From: Lepidostoma basale
Lineage: Eukaryota; Arthropoda; Insecta; Trichoptera; Lepidostomatidae
Length of the DNA: 64,000 nt
Assembly (NCBI GenBank): GCA_022606425.2
Contig: JAHDVF020000457.1
Coordinates: forward strand, 248,001 to 312,000
Direction of reading: 5' to 3'
Position 1 is the stretch's first letter. Each line of letters begins with the position of its first letter. The notes under the pieces were generated by a model, which did not search any database, had not been told where the DNA came from, and worked only from the letters and a program-made list of their open reading frames with translations. Position numbers and translations under genes: made by a program. This document shows, piece by piece, positions 25,666 to 37,000 of the stretch.

Positions 25666-25990
25666 AAATCGCATTTTTGCTATCAGAAATGAAAACCTTA
25701 CGCTCCATCACAGGCATAACCCTCAGAGATCGGATTAAAAATGAGACGATAAAGTCTGTCTGTGGTGCAAGATATAATAAGATAGGGGAGAAGCAGAAAA
25801 CGCTTTTGGAGAGATCATGTGGACCGCATGGAGGATACATGAATTGCAAAAAAATGTCAAAGACGAACCCCAGCAGCAGATTATCAAAAAGACCGCTGAA
25901 GAGATGGAGAATGTCAAACCTCATCAATGTCATCACATGGACCTCATCATCCCAGAACAGCTCATCGTCATATACAGATTATACGACCTA
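25666..25990 (+). mobile_element. LINE fragment (TLRDR family)
   Basis: Open reading MKTLRSITGITLRDRIKNET, then a Cys-containing stretch and a second frame with FWRDHVDRMED-like residues; same family as 7400-7690 and 32555-32960. Non-LTR 3' coding end, degraded. Confidence 0.6.
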
Positions 25991-26793
25991 AACTAAGAAG
26001 AATAAGAAGAAGCGTTTTTATTAATTTTAGCGTGCCGTTGCAATTTTTTATATTAACTGATAACCAAAAATATGATGTATTTACAATTTTCAAGTAAAAA
26101 GATATAATTATTAACCCGATTTCCTTGAAAACTGTACGTAAATGCAAACTCACAAAGCATCACTAAAAAGCAGATATTAGATTTTTATATCGTCTGTATA
26201 CATCACTATTATTGATATTATTATAATTCAATCATTATTTTTTTATTAATTAAGGCGTTAATACTACGGAATTCCAAATTTTTGTTAATTCTTTAATGAT
26301 TTTTTGTGACTGAGAATCCTGTTTCTTCCACTTTTGAGTTGGTTTACACCTTCATCATCGGAAGAACGATGTGAACTAACCAAAAGTATTATTAACAAAA
26401 TACAAGAACTTAAGTATGTAACAGGTGCAAATAAAAATTAGAAAAAGTACCAGGGACTATACATTAAAGAAATATTACTTGGTTAATATTTTATATTTTG
26501 AAAGGGAGTTTTTGGGGTAAATTATTACAGTAAAGTTATTGATTTTAGTAAAGAAACTGTTCATATTTTAAGTCACGAAGTCAATGAACCAGTTAAAGTA
26601 AACAATAATATACAGTATAATCAATTATTAATAAAAAGATACTCCAAGACACTACCTCAAGAAGAAACAAAGTTTTATGGATGATATTGTAAATATTGTT
26701 AAATTAATATTTCAAATATTAATTAAAATTATTATTAACTGACCGATGAACCCCTACAATCTTTGATCATGACGTTAATCTTTAGATCCGCTT
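25991..26793. other. Intergenic AT-rich stretch
   Basis: No gene found. Around 26330-26385 a short block (CACCTTCATCATCGGAAGAACGATG) vaguely recalls the Penelope-like ends elsewhere, too weak to call. Confidence 0.35.
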
Positions 26794-27520
26794 GTAACGA
26801 ACCTGCTTTCGGACACGGGGTGAAACATGACGATTAGTCGTATCTCACTCCATATCTCGAAGCACCTCCTCACAACGTATTGCCCGGTGTTTACTCGCTA
26901 ATGTGATTATTATTCGATCTCTAAGATGCTCCGGGAGGTATAGTGATATGAGATTGAAACCAATATTTGCTATTTACACTTATATTTAAACACAAACATA
27001 CAAAAACAAATACACAAGATCACTTATAAACTAAAGATGACTTACTTCTATTCGTTGGCCAACGACTTAAAACTACTCCGTCACTGAATTAACACTACTT
27101 GATCTGATCTGAGAAGTCGACGATCCAGCCGACACGTGGCGTCCACACCCCGACGGACGTCCGAGGCGGAAGAGCGAAGGAGAGCGAGGAGCGAGTGGTC
27201 TCCATCGCTGAGACAGCCGTGGTCAGCATCAGGTCCCGATGATGAGCCGACGCCATGCGGCGATATCGCGATCTTTTTCGGATTCACTTCCCGGCGTTCG
27301 GTATAACACTTCGCGATCTTTTGGGTCTATTGTCCCCGGCGCGTGGCCGGGGCAGAGACACTTCTCCTACCGAGGGCGGAGGCGGACTCGGGGCCGAGAG
27401 CTGCCCGGAACTCTGCAGGGCGGAGGGTTGGATCATCCCCTCTCAAGTGTGGCCACTCTCGAAAATTGGGCCCGGCAGTACCTAACTGCTTTGCGGTACC
27501 GGGCAGAACGCTATTATTTT
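26794..27520. other. GC-rich island of unknown origin
   Basis: The base composition rises sharply at about 27100-27500 against AT-rich flanks, with a hairpin pairing GCCCGGCAGTACC and GGTACCGGGC at 27469-27506. The block opens TGTAACGAACCTGC, which could be an LTR start, but I found no matching end or target duplication. Short ORFs here overlap in several frames and look random. Confidence 0.35.
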
Positions 27521-27792
27521 TCACTCACTTATTGTTTTTAAAATGTCTTTCATAATCTTATCACTAATTAAAATTAAACTTAACTAAGATCAAACAAGCC
27601 TCCAGAGAGAAAACGCCTTTTCGGTCATGTAAAACTTGTCTAGTGCAACCTCACCTATTATGCCATGAAACATGGCTATATCAGTGCCATCTTGACATTA
27701 TATCAAGCCGCAATGATCCTTGATATTGTCTATGGTTTGACTTGGGTTGAGGCCTTGCACTACTTTGAATCTCCTAGGAATTCGTACCGGCC

Positions 27793-28059
27793 GCTCTCGT
27801 TTATCAAGTGTATTTCGATAAATTTTTGGGTTTTCTTACATTATTTCCGGTAAAATCTTTACGAGAATTCATAAAAGGTGTGAATATATATGTATTTGAT
27901 ATGTCTGTGTTATAAATTTAAGTTACAGTTGATATATTTCCTGTTTTCAGTATCACGTGTGATTTGAAATTTCGAAGTGAGTGCTTTTTGTGTTATTAAA
28001 TTTAAACAGATGTGTTTTTGTGATAAAACCGTTATTTAATTAAATCAACGTGTACTTAG
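27793..28059 (+). repeat. 267-bp direct repeat, copy 1
   Basis: Nearly identical to 28156-28422, a few substitutions only. It ends at a CTTAG where copies diverge by inversion of a 37-bp tail. Lies upstream of the P-element transposase gene. Confidence 0.8.
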
Positions 28060-28155
28060 GAAATTGAAAATAGCTTTGTTTAATCCACTAATTATTAAAA
28101 AACACGACATGTTTCGGAGCATACCTCCATCTTCACTCTAACCTCCATAACATGA
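28060..28155. repeat. Spacer with hammerhead-like Penelope end
   Basis: On the minus strand, 28135-28106 reads TGAAGA, T, a 4-bp stem GGAG/CTCC, GAAA, palindromic ACATGT and C, the order of a hammerhead core. It separates the two 267-bp repeats. Confidence 0.5.
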
Positions 28156-28422
28156 GCTCTCGTTTATCAAGTGTATTTCGATAAATTTATGGGTTTTCTT
28201 ACATTATTTCTGGTAAAATCTTTATGAGAATTCATAAAAGGTGTGAATATATATGTATTTGATATGTCTGTGTTATAAATTTAAGTTTCAGTTGATATAT
28301 TTCCTGTTTTCAGTATCGCGTGTGATTTGACATTTAGAAGCGAGTGCTTTTTGTGTTATTAAATTTAAACAGATATGTTTTTGTGATAAAACCATTATTT
28401 AATTAAATCAACGTGTACTTAG
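28156..28422 (+). repeat. 267-bp direct repeat, copy 2
   Basis: Second copy of 27793-28059; the following 28419-28455 is the reverse complement of 28055-28091 with one mismatch. Confidence 0.8.
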
Positions 28423-28711
28423 TGGATTAAACAAAGTTATTTTCAATTTCCTAAGTATATAACTATGGAATTCCACAAAGTTAATGCCTTAGCGTTCAAT
28501 AAGTTAAATCAATGTGTGTTATCAAAAACAAAATATTGTGTATTGAGATGTAATTCAAGCAAAATATTTCAATTTCAATTGAATAACCTCAAGTTTGCCA
28601 TTTGCAGTTGTTCTTTCAATATAGATTAGTGATGTTGGATATTAAAAGTATAAATAATATATTTTTATTTAAATAAGTTACATGTTATCGTTTCGAATGT
28701 TATCATTTTAG

Positions 28712-31700
28712 ATGCCTAGAAAATGCTGTGTTCCCGGCTGCAAATCCAACTATGCAAATCAAGGGGAATATGTCTCCGGATTCAAATTCCCCCTCGATGC
28801 CGAAATGTCCAAAAAGTGGGTGTCCTGCATTCCCAGAAAAAATTTAGTGGTCTCACGACATATGATTGTATGTTCGAAACATTTTCATACCAGTGACATC
28901 CTTACAGAGGACAAGTTTTCTTTTGAAGGTATATATTTTCTTCTTCCTTCTTTAATTAAAAGTAGTTTAAATATACAGTGATGAAATTGTGATGAAATAA
29001 AGTGAAATTATAGCTGTATATTAGTTTGAACATATATTTTTACATACATTTGAAAAAATACCGTCATAACTATATGAATTCGAATGTGCTTCAGATTTGC
29101 TATAGTTAATTGAGTAGGCACAATATGTAATGTTTTCATTTATTCGGTTTTCAGACCAAATACACATCTTGCCAAAGAAAAGAACGCGCCTTCGAAATGG
29201 AGCAGTTCCATCGATTTTCCCAAACTTGCCTTCGTATCTTTCCAAGCCAGAGACTACTTCACGACAAGATCCTTCCCAAAGACGAGCTGAGATTTTGAGG
29301 CGGTCTGACGAAGCAAACACCGATTGGCTCGTATCGGACCAAATTTCGAGGATGGAGGATATATTGAACCAACCGCTGAAGTTCAATATCAGGAATTGGG
29401 GATCAAAAATATTTGATGATCATATTATTTTATACAAATTAAATTTCAATCGTAAAGCTTCAATTTCACATTCCATTACAATAACTGATCAATTTGATAT
29501 TAAAATATTTTATAATAATAATGAGTTAGATATAAAGAAATTTCTGTGGGTTTTGGGGAAAGACTTAAAATGTGATCGGTTTTCAAAACTTGAGAATTTG
29601 TTAAGTTCACTAGACAATACAATCATAGATTCACTAACAGCCACTGAAATAGTTAATGATGTAACAACAAAATTACAACAATTATATTCTGGTACTGAAG
29701 ACAAAAAAATTTTACAGTTCATTGAACAACAATTAAGTTTATGGGTTAGCTCAAAGAATAAATATTCAACAGAATTATTGATATTTAGTAGCTCAATGTT
29801 TTTTATGTATCCTGCCGCATATCGTTTTTTACGGGATTCTGGTTTGTTAGTGCTACCTCACCCAAATTACATCAAAACATTTAACGTAGGTTCTAATTGC
29901 ACTGGGATAATACATAAGAAATATCTTGAAGAAACAATTAAAAGATTACCAGCTAATGAAAGGTTAGTGAATCTCTTATTAGATGAAATATATGTGAAAC
30001 CAGAAGTTAATTATAAAGGTGGGAAACTCCAAGGGTTTTCTATGAATAAAAATTTAGAATTAGCCACCACGGTGCAAACCTTTATGGTTACATCAGTATT
30101 TTCTGGTAAAACTGATGTTGTTGGTATTTTTCCTGTAAAAAATTTAGATAGTCATTATTTATTGGAAATCGTCACAAAGGTTTTGGGGGTACTCAGTAAT
30201 GTGGGTTATGAAATTTTAAGTGTTATTAGTGATAATAATCAGGTGAACAGAAATTTGTTTAAAAGGATGTGTGGCGGTGTGATGAAATCAAGTATTCCCT
30301 CACCGTTTGATTCAAATAAAAAAATATTTTTTTTGTTTGACACTGTTCACATTTTTAAAAATATACGAAATAACTGGTTGAACACTAGGAATTCCACATT
30401 TTATATTCCATCATTTAACAATTTTCATGAATATAAAGTATGCAAAATGGAACATTTAGCTAAAGTTTATGAATTAGAGAAAATGTTACCAATAAAACAA
30501 GCCTATGCATTATCTCAAAAAACATTATATCCAACAAAATTAGAACGGCAAAATGTTCAATTAGTTATCAATTTATTCAATGATAAAAATATAGCGGCCT
30601 TAGAGTCATATCTTGGGGAAGAATCTTCAGGTACACGGGATTTTTTAAAAATTATTTGCGATTGGTGGACATGCGTTAATGTAAAGCATCCTGAAAAAGG
30701 TTCAAACTTACTTTTGCCTCTTGCCGAACCTATTCACAGTTTGGAGCAGAGTAGTATTCAATTCTTTTTAAAATTTTGCCAATGGTTACAAATATGGAAT
30801 TCTCAAAATAGAGGCAGACTGACCAAGGAGACATATTCGGCTCTCTTCCACACCACACAGGCAATGATAGAGCTGGTGGAATATTTATTGAATAAGTGCA
30901 ATGCCCAGTATGTTCTTCTAGGAAAGTTTCAGACCGATCCATTAGAAAAACGTTTTGGTGTATATCGCCGTATGAGCGGAACAAATTATCATATCTCCGT
31001 TCAACAAATTCTAGAATCTGAGAAAAAAATTAAACTTATGGGTCTACTTAAATTTAATTCTCATCTTTCGGGTGTTATTACCATTAGAGAAATTTTTTCA
31101 TCTATGACTTCCATTGATGAAAACTCAGGAGACTTAATTTCAGATGAAGTGATTGATGACATATTGTTATTGAGCCATGAGGTAGAGATAGATGACCTAT
31201 CACATGAAGTACTCGTATATATTTGCGGGTATGTTGCAAAAAAAATTACTGAAAAGTGTCAATGCGAAGGGTGCCTGGAGATTCTGACCTCTTCTCGTGA
31301 TTTGATTGTAGATTATTCATCGAACGTATCTTATTTGGAAACCTTAAACCGCGGGGGGCTTAAATATCCATCTAGTCAATCTTTGACTGTTGGTCTGGTA
31401 GCTTATCAAATTTTCCAAACATTGATAACGGAAAAGTTTGAAGTCTTTTTCCAAAACTTAAGAAATCAAAAATATGTTTTGAAGACTTTAATACTGGAAA
31501 AAATAGAAATTGATAATTTTAAATCTGATGCATGCAACATTTGTAAATCTTCCATATTTTCACTTCTCGAAATGTCTACAACTGTATGGATAAATATTTT
31601 ATTAAATAATTATTGTAAAACCAAAAATAATTTAAATTTAGAAATTAATCGAGCATCGAGTCAGAGCAATAAATATAGAAAATTATTAACACTAACCCAA

Positions 31701-31844
31701 ATACAAAGTCCAACTAATTCCTATATATTTTTAATTAACCTTTGCATGTATTCATGGCCTTTTTGTACATTGTTTCAGATCTACTTCTTGAAAGAAGAAG
31801 CAGCGAGTTGCAGACACTGGAACACAGCTTTATTTTATTTTTAA
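28712..31844 (+). CDS. P-element-like transposase with THAP domain
   Basis: Exons 28712-28928 and 29155-31844 join in frame (2907 nt, 968 aa); the intron has a GTATAT donor and a TTTTCAG acceptor. The N-terminus is a THAP DNA-binding domain with C2CH ligands C5, C10, C54 and H57, and the AVPSIF motif at 89-94. The rest is a P-element/THAP9-type transposase: candidate RNase H acidic residues are D349 (LLDEIYVK), D432 (SVISDNNQ) and E670 (TDPLEKRF), with FDTVHIFKNIRNNW at 467-480. The frame is fully open. The last 40 or so residues look like flanking sequence, and a LINE abuts the 3' end, so the true C-terminus and right terminal repeat are uncertain. Mobile gene or a domesticated copy; sequence alone cannot decide. 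Confidence 0.87.
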
Positions 31845-31845
31845 T

Positions 31846-32365
31846 ACTCCATTGTGAACGGCCGTTCACAATGGAGTTCTGGTCCCAACCCTAATGTATG
31901 GAAGCGAAGCATGGAACTGGCAGAAGAAGGATGAGAGCAGAATAAATGCGGTAGAGATGAGGTCCCTAAGACGTATGTGTGGTAGAACGATAAACGACAG
32001 AATCTCAAATGCTGATATAAGAAAGGAATGTAGAGCGGAAGAAGGTATTATGAACAAAATTATGAAAGGATCGCTGCGTTGGTTCAGACATATGGAACGT
32101 AAGGATGGAGAAAGAATGGTTAAAAAAGTATACGTAAATGATGTAAATGGGGTACGAAGTTGAGGCAGACCGAGGAAAACATGGCATGACCAAATTAATC
32201 AAATTTTAAAGGTTGGTCATGTTAGAAGTTGGAGGAATCAACGTACGTGTATGACTCGTTGTATGAATGTGGAGGAAGCTAGAGAGGTTTGCCAGGATAG
32301 AGTAGTGTGGTGGTCCATTCTCTGCCTACCCCTGCGGAGAAACGGCGTAATGGTTTGTTTGTGTT
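31846..32365 (+). mobile_element. LINE 3' fragment with palindromic 5' junction
   Basis: Reads LMYGSEAWNWQKKDESRINA, RSLRRMCGRTI, MNKIMKGSLRWF and ends in the GGCGTAATGG border with a TTTG-rich tail. Codes without much decay for about 90 residues, then a TGA and frameshifts. The first 32 bases (31846-31877) form a perfect palindrome centred at 31861/31862. Confidence 0.8.
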
Positions 32366-32554
32366 TGTTTGTTCAGTCTGTCAGTTTTCTTTGCCGATGA
32401 TCTCTTTGGAATCTTAAAAACTCAATAAAATATATATTGAATACAAAAACATGTTTTCAATCACCACCCTATTCCTTCATTACACTCTTAATTTAATAAA
32501 GCTTCCATATGATATCATAACCAGCGATATTCATGTTCTTCTTCATCTTCTTAT

Positions 32555-32960
32555 TCTTCTAATTGTAGATCTTGTGATCTGTTTATGCAGGATATCAACT
32601 TTCTTCCTGTGATGAAGACGACCAGCCTTCTCTCCATCTCTTTGGTGGTCGTTCTGGTGGTCGACGGCCCTCTGGAGTCTCGTGTATCACGATATTAGGA
32701 ATTCTTGCTGAATTCATTCTCTCAATGTGGTCCCTCCAGAATCATCTTCTCTACCTATTCCATCTCACTATATCTTTAATTTTGCAGGATTTGCGAATTT
32801 CTTCATTGATTATCGTATCTCTAAGAGTTCTCCCTACAATAAGTCGCAATGTTCTCAATTCTGCTACTCTTAAGAGATGTTTGGTTCTGACAGTGTCTGC
32901 TCTTGCTTCGATTTCGTTAGAATTATTCATGTTTGAGAGCTAGAAATGAATTTACTGGAC
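32555..32960 (-). mobile_element. LINE fragment (TLRDR family), minus strand
   Basis: Minus strand reads VAELRTLRLIVGRTLRDTII, NEEIRKSCKIKDIVRWN, FWRDHIERMNSARIPN and PPKRWRES. The clearest of three copies in the window; non-LTR C-terminal region with two stops. Confidence 0.65.
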
Positions 32961-33110
32961 AAAGAACCGAGGTATCTGAGATGGCTTAGAAGGTAAGCAG
33001 ACTGAAATGGCAGTGAGCCGGCCATATTTGTCGGAGGACTGACTGGTGACATGCGTTGGGAAAGGTTTACGTTCTGCAGTGGACGACGGACAACTTATTA
33101 GTCTTGTTAA
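32945..33110 (+). mobile_element. RTE-like LINE tail remnant
   Basis: Contains a short AGHICRRTDW reading and VYVLQWTTDN, resembling the C-terminal EAYVQQW block of insect RTE-like LINEs. Very degraded. Confidence 0.35.
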
Positions 33111-34072
33111 CTTCCATTTCACACACAACATGCGCACATGCTTTAATATGTAACAAATATTTTCTTTTCTTTTGGATGAACTATTTTCTTAAATACTATT
33201 TTTATTTTATTAAATGTACTTTTTCACATTGGATTCCTAGGTGTTTTGATACTTTGAAATAATTCGTGTTGTCATGCAATTTCTGCATAAAAATTAAATG
33301 ATATAATATTATTTTGCGAAACTTGGGTTAAAACTTCAAGGCTGTGAAGTATTAAAATTATATAAAAATATTTCTTTGAGATATTACAATGAACATTATT
33401 TTATTTTCCATATTTTTTTTCCATCGAATCAGATTTATTAAAATAAGTAATGCACATGATTTGATTGCAGGCTCGATTATTTCGCTCGTAAAGCTTTATT
33501 AATAAATATTGAAATTTTAAGTTTACTAGGAATGTCATGAAGAATCATTTGCATTCTTAAAATATATCGAATACAATTAAAAAATAATTTAAAAAAACAT
33601 CGATTCATCGTAACAAATCTGTATGAAAGGTACGACCGAATGACAGCTAAAGTGACAGCTGAGGCGAAGGCCTCCTCCGTCGGCCACATTGAATCGAACC
33701 CTGCGGCTTGTTATTACGTCAAGATGGCACTGGCTATATCACGCTATATTAAAAACAATTCGTATAAGGCACAAAAATCTTAATTATTTATTTGCGAGCT
33801 TAAAAACATGTAGCTATAATAATCGTGTATTTTTGTATTCGTATGCTGAAAAAAACTTAAGTATTCCCAATCAATCTTCCATAGTCTGATTAATCCACAT
33901 CGAATAAAATCTCAAAATAATTCGCAATATCTACTTTGTACGATGATATTTATTTAATATGGCAATAAATCAGAAAACAGAAATACAGAAAGTAAGCGGT
34001 AAAAAGACATAAAAAAAGAAGAAGAAGAAGAAGAAACTCAGAAATCACATCAAGATCAAATGAATTGAAAAA
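33111..34072. other. MRPS22 upstream region
   Basis: AT-rich, no recognised gene. A short purine tract (GAAGAA repeated, about 34016-34033) precedes the MRPS22 ATG. Confidence 0.4.
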
Positions 34073-37000
34073 ATGGCGGCCGCTCGTCTGACATTTGTTA
34101 GTCTTGCTAAACAGACAAATATATTTAATAACAGAGATGTTTTATTTCGCACGTCAAATGCTTTATATATTAAACGCTCATTTTCAAATGTTCCATTAGA
34201 ATTCAGTACGTATCTTGCGAATTGGTTTTTATTCTTCAAACTTAACCTAAAAAATAATGTAATATACTGATGTATATGTATATTCATCTATAAATTTACT
34301 AAACAATTTGGTTTTAGGTGATCGAGATCCGGCTCCATTGTTTTTCTCACCAAATATACAAAAACTTTTGAAGTATGTCACACGCCCCGATATTGGAAAA
34401 GTTTTCCGCAAGCGCAATAACAAAAATGAAAAGTATCTCTCGGTTCCCGAATATAAGTTCATGACTGATGCTGAACTGAAAGCAGAAATGGAAAAGGTGT
34501 CATTGAAAGCCGATCGCATTTTACACATGCCACCAGTTATCAAGGTAATCTTTTATTTTTATAAGAAGCTACATACTTATTTAACGTAAATTTACTTAGG
34601 AATTACAAGTAGCATGTATTATAAGCGATATTGGTATGTAATTTTTTTACGTGGTAGGTTAGAACTGATGCCGGGGATGAGATTGCTAATGACCCAGCTT
34701 TAAGATGTCACGATTCTGCCAAATTTGTATTTACAGACATCACTTTTGGTACCAGAAACTCTGAACGATTTATCATAGTAAGGTATGAGTAAAACTTGTT
34801 TTTTATACATTCTCCTTTCATCAAGAATCAAAATATTTTGTTTAACCTACCTTTATCGGTACTGTGTAGTTTACACATTGTTTTTTTTAATAACTTTAGT
34901 ATTTTCTGCATCCATTTACGCATTGATAATAAATATTTTTCACTTCGATGGCAAGCTTTTTAAAAAAGGGCATTGTCTCCTTTTTCTCGTGCTATTGTTG
35001 CAAAAGGTTTGACTGATTCTGAGCGTTTATAAGGCAGGCAGGACAACACACATGGAGGGACCTTTCCTCTCCCACGTAATAAATACTTATTGGGTACAGA
35101 ATAAGTATTTTATTTAAAATTAGAGATAAATCACTATTGTGTTGCATATTGAAGTGTAAAGAGTAAAGAATATTCTATTGTTTTATACACTATACGTCCT
35201 TCTCTCATGACTTCTATATTTGCAAGTATGAGAGAGACAAATCATTAGTCGTGTGCAGTCCTGGGAGGAGGGTTTGAATTGTTGTGAATTTAATTGAAGC
35301 AATTGCCAATCAATATTTGACCATTTTTTCTTATATTAAATCTTTCCTTTTGAAATGTGTAGTGAATACAACAACAACAACAACAACAAACCATCACTCC
35401 GTTTCTCCGCAGGGGTAGGCAGAGAGAATGGACCGCCACACTACTCTATCCTGGCAAACCTCTCTAGCTTCCTCCACATTCATACAACGAGTCATACACG
35501 CACGTCGATTCCTCCGACTTCTAACATGACCAACCTTTAAAATTTGATTAATTTGGTCATGCCATGTTTTCCTCGGTCTGCCTCGACTTCGTACCCCATT
35601 TACATCATTAACGTATACTTTCTTAACCATTCTTTCTCCATCCATGCGTTCCATATGTCCGAACCAACGCAGCGATCCTTTCATAATTTTGTTCATAATA
35701 CCTTCTTCCGCTCTACATTCCTTTCTTATATCAGCATTTGAGATTCTGTCGTATATCGTTCTACCACACATACGTCTTAGGGACCTCATCTCTACCGCAT
35801 TTATTCTGCTCTCATCCTTCTTCTGCCAGTTCCATGCTTCGCTTCCATACATTAGGGTTGGGACCAGAACTCCATTGTGAACGGCCGTTTTCGCTTTCAT
35901 TGATAAATTCTTGTTTCCAATAACTATTTTTAAAGCTCCATTCACTTTGTTACCCGCACCAACCCTTCTTTCGACGTCACTATCCGTTCGGGCATCTGCT
36001 GTGAACATGCTACCTAAATACACAAGTTCACACTTATATTACAAACTGTCATTTGCTCTTCCCTTTCGAAAACCATCACCTTTGACTTTCCGACATTCAT
36101 CATTAAATCATTTGACTTGCATACCTCATACATTCTCGACACCAAGACTTGTAATTCGTCCGCACTATCCGCAACGAGAACGGCATCGTCCGCGTAAAGC
36201 AGACAGTTTACAGACATGTAAACTGTCTGCTTTACTTTTGTAGTGAATACAAAACACCATAATTCGTTATCATAATAATTAAAAGGAAAGGTTAAATAAA
36301 AAATTGTCACATTCATTTCATTTTATAATTCTGTTTTCAGAGAGCCAGATGGGCAATTGCACCATGCAGATCACGAGATAAGAAAACGATTAAATCAGGT
36401 AGGCAGGCACCCTTCAAAATATATATTTTACATTTCAGAAAAAAAAATTCAATTCACATGCTTATCCACTGTTATTAAGAAATGCTGAAAATTCAGTATC
36501 AAATCAGAGGTATCAAAATTTGCCTTTTCAAGGAGTTAATATTATTATTGAGATAAAAGCTGTTTTGTAAAATGGATGATCAATAAAGAAAATGTTTCCA
36601 ATATTTTAAAGAATAATTCTCAAGAAAGTATTTGTATTTTAGGTGTATTTTCCCATGGCAGGGCGTATGTTGAAAGAGCCCGCTATGTTTACTGATAACA
36701 CTCTTTTTGAAGACCTTTTAACAAGGAAAGAATATGAATTTATTTTGGACCGTGCCAGCATCCAGTACGAACCATATGATCCAACATACCAGAGTATTGT
36801 AGCAAAAACTTATATCCACTGCGATGACAGCAAGGATTATGATTGTTTGAGGTAAATATTTTATTTGAATCTTTTAACATCTTTGCTGGTTCTGGGGATG
36901 CCACTTGGGTATTTTTAATGTGGTAGTTTCCTGTTGCTTCCACATTTGTATGCACTGGGTTATTTGTTGTACCACATAGGTATTGATTCTCACGACATGT

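Noticed and set aside
27239..27555. Overlapping ORFs of 60-100 codons in the GC-rich island
   Set aside because: They occur in several frames on both strands with no domain similarity, as expected where G+C is high and stops are rare.
29130..29154. Independent ATG start for the P-element transposase
   Set aside because: This stretch is intron; the THAP exon joins in frame at 29155 and completes the THAP domain.
33477..34543. Several 60-98 codon ORFs around the mRpS22 start
   Set aside because: No homology; antisense or random frames next to the mRpS22 exons.
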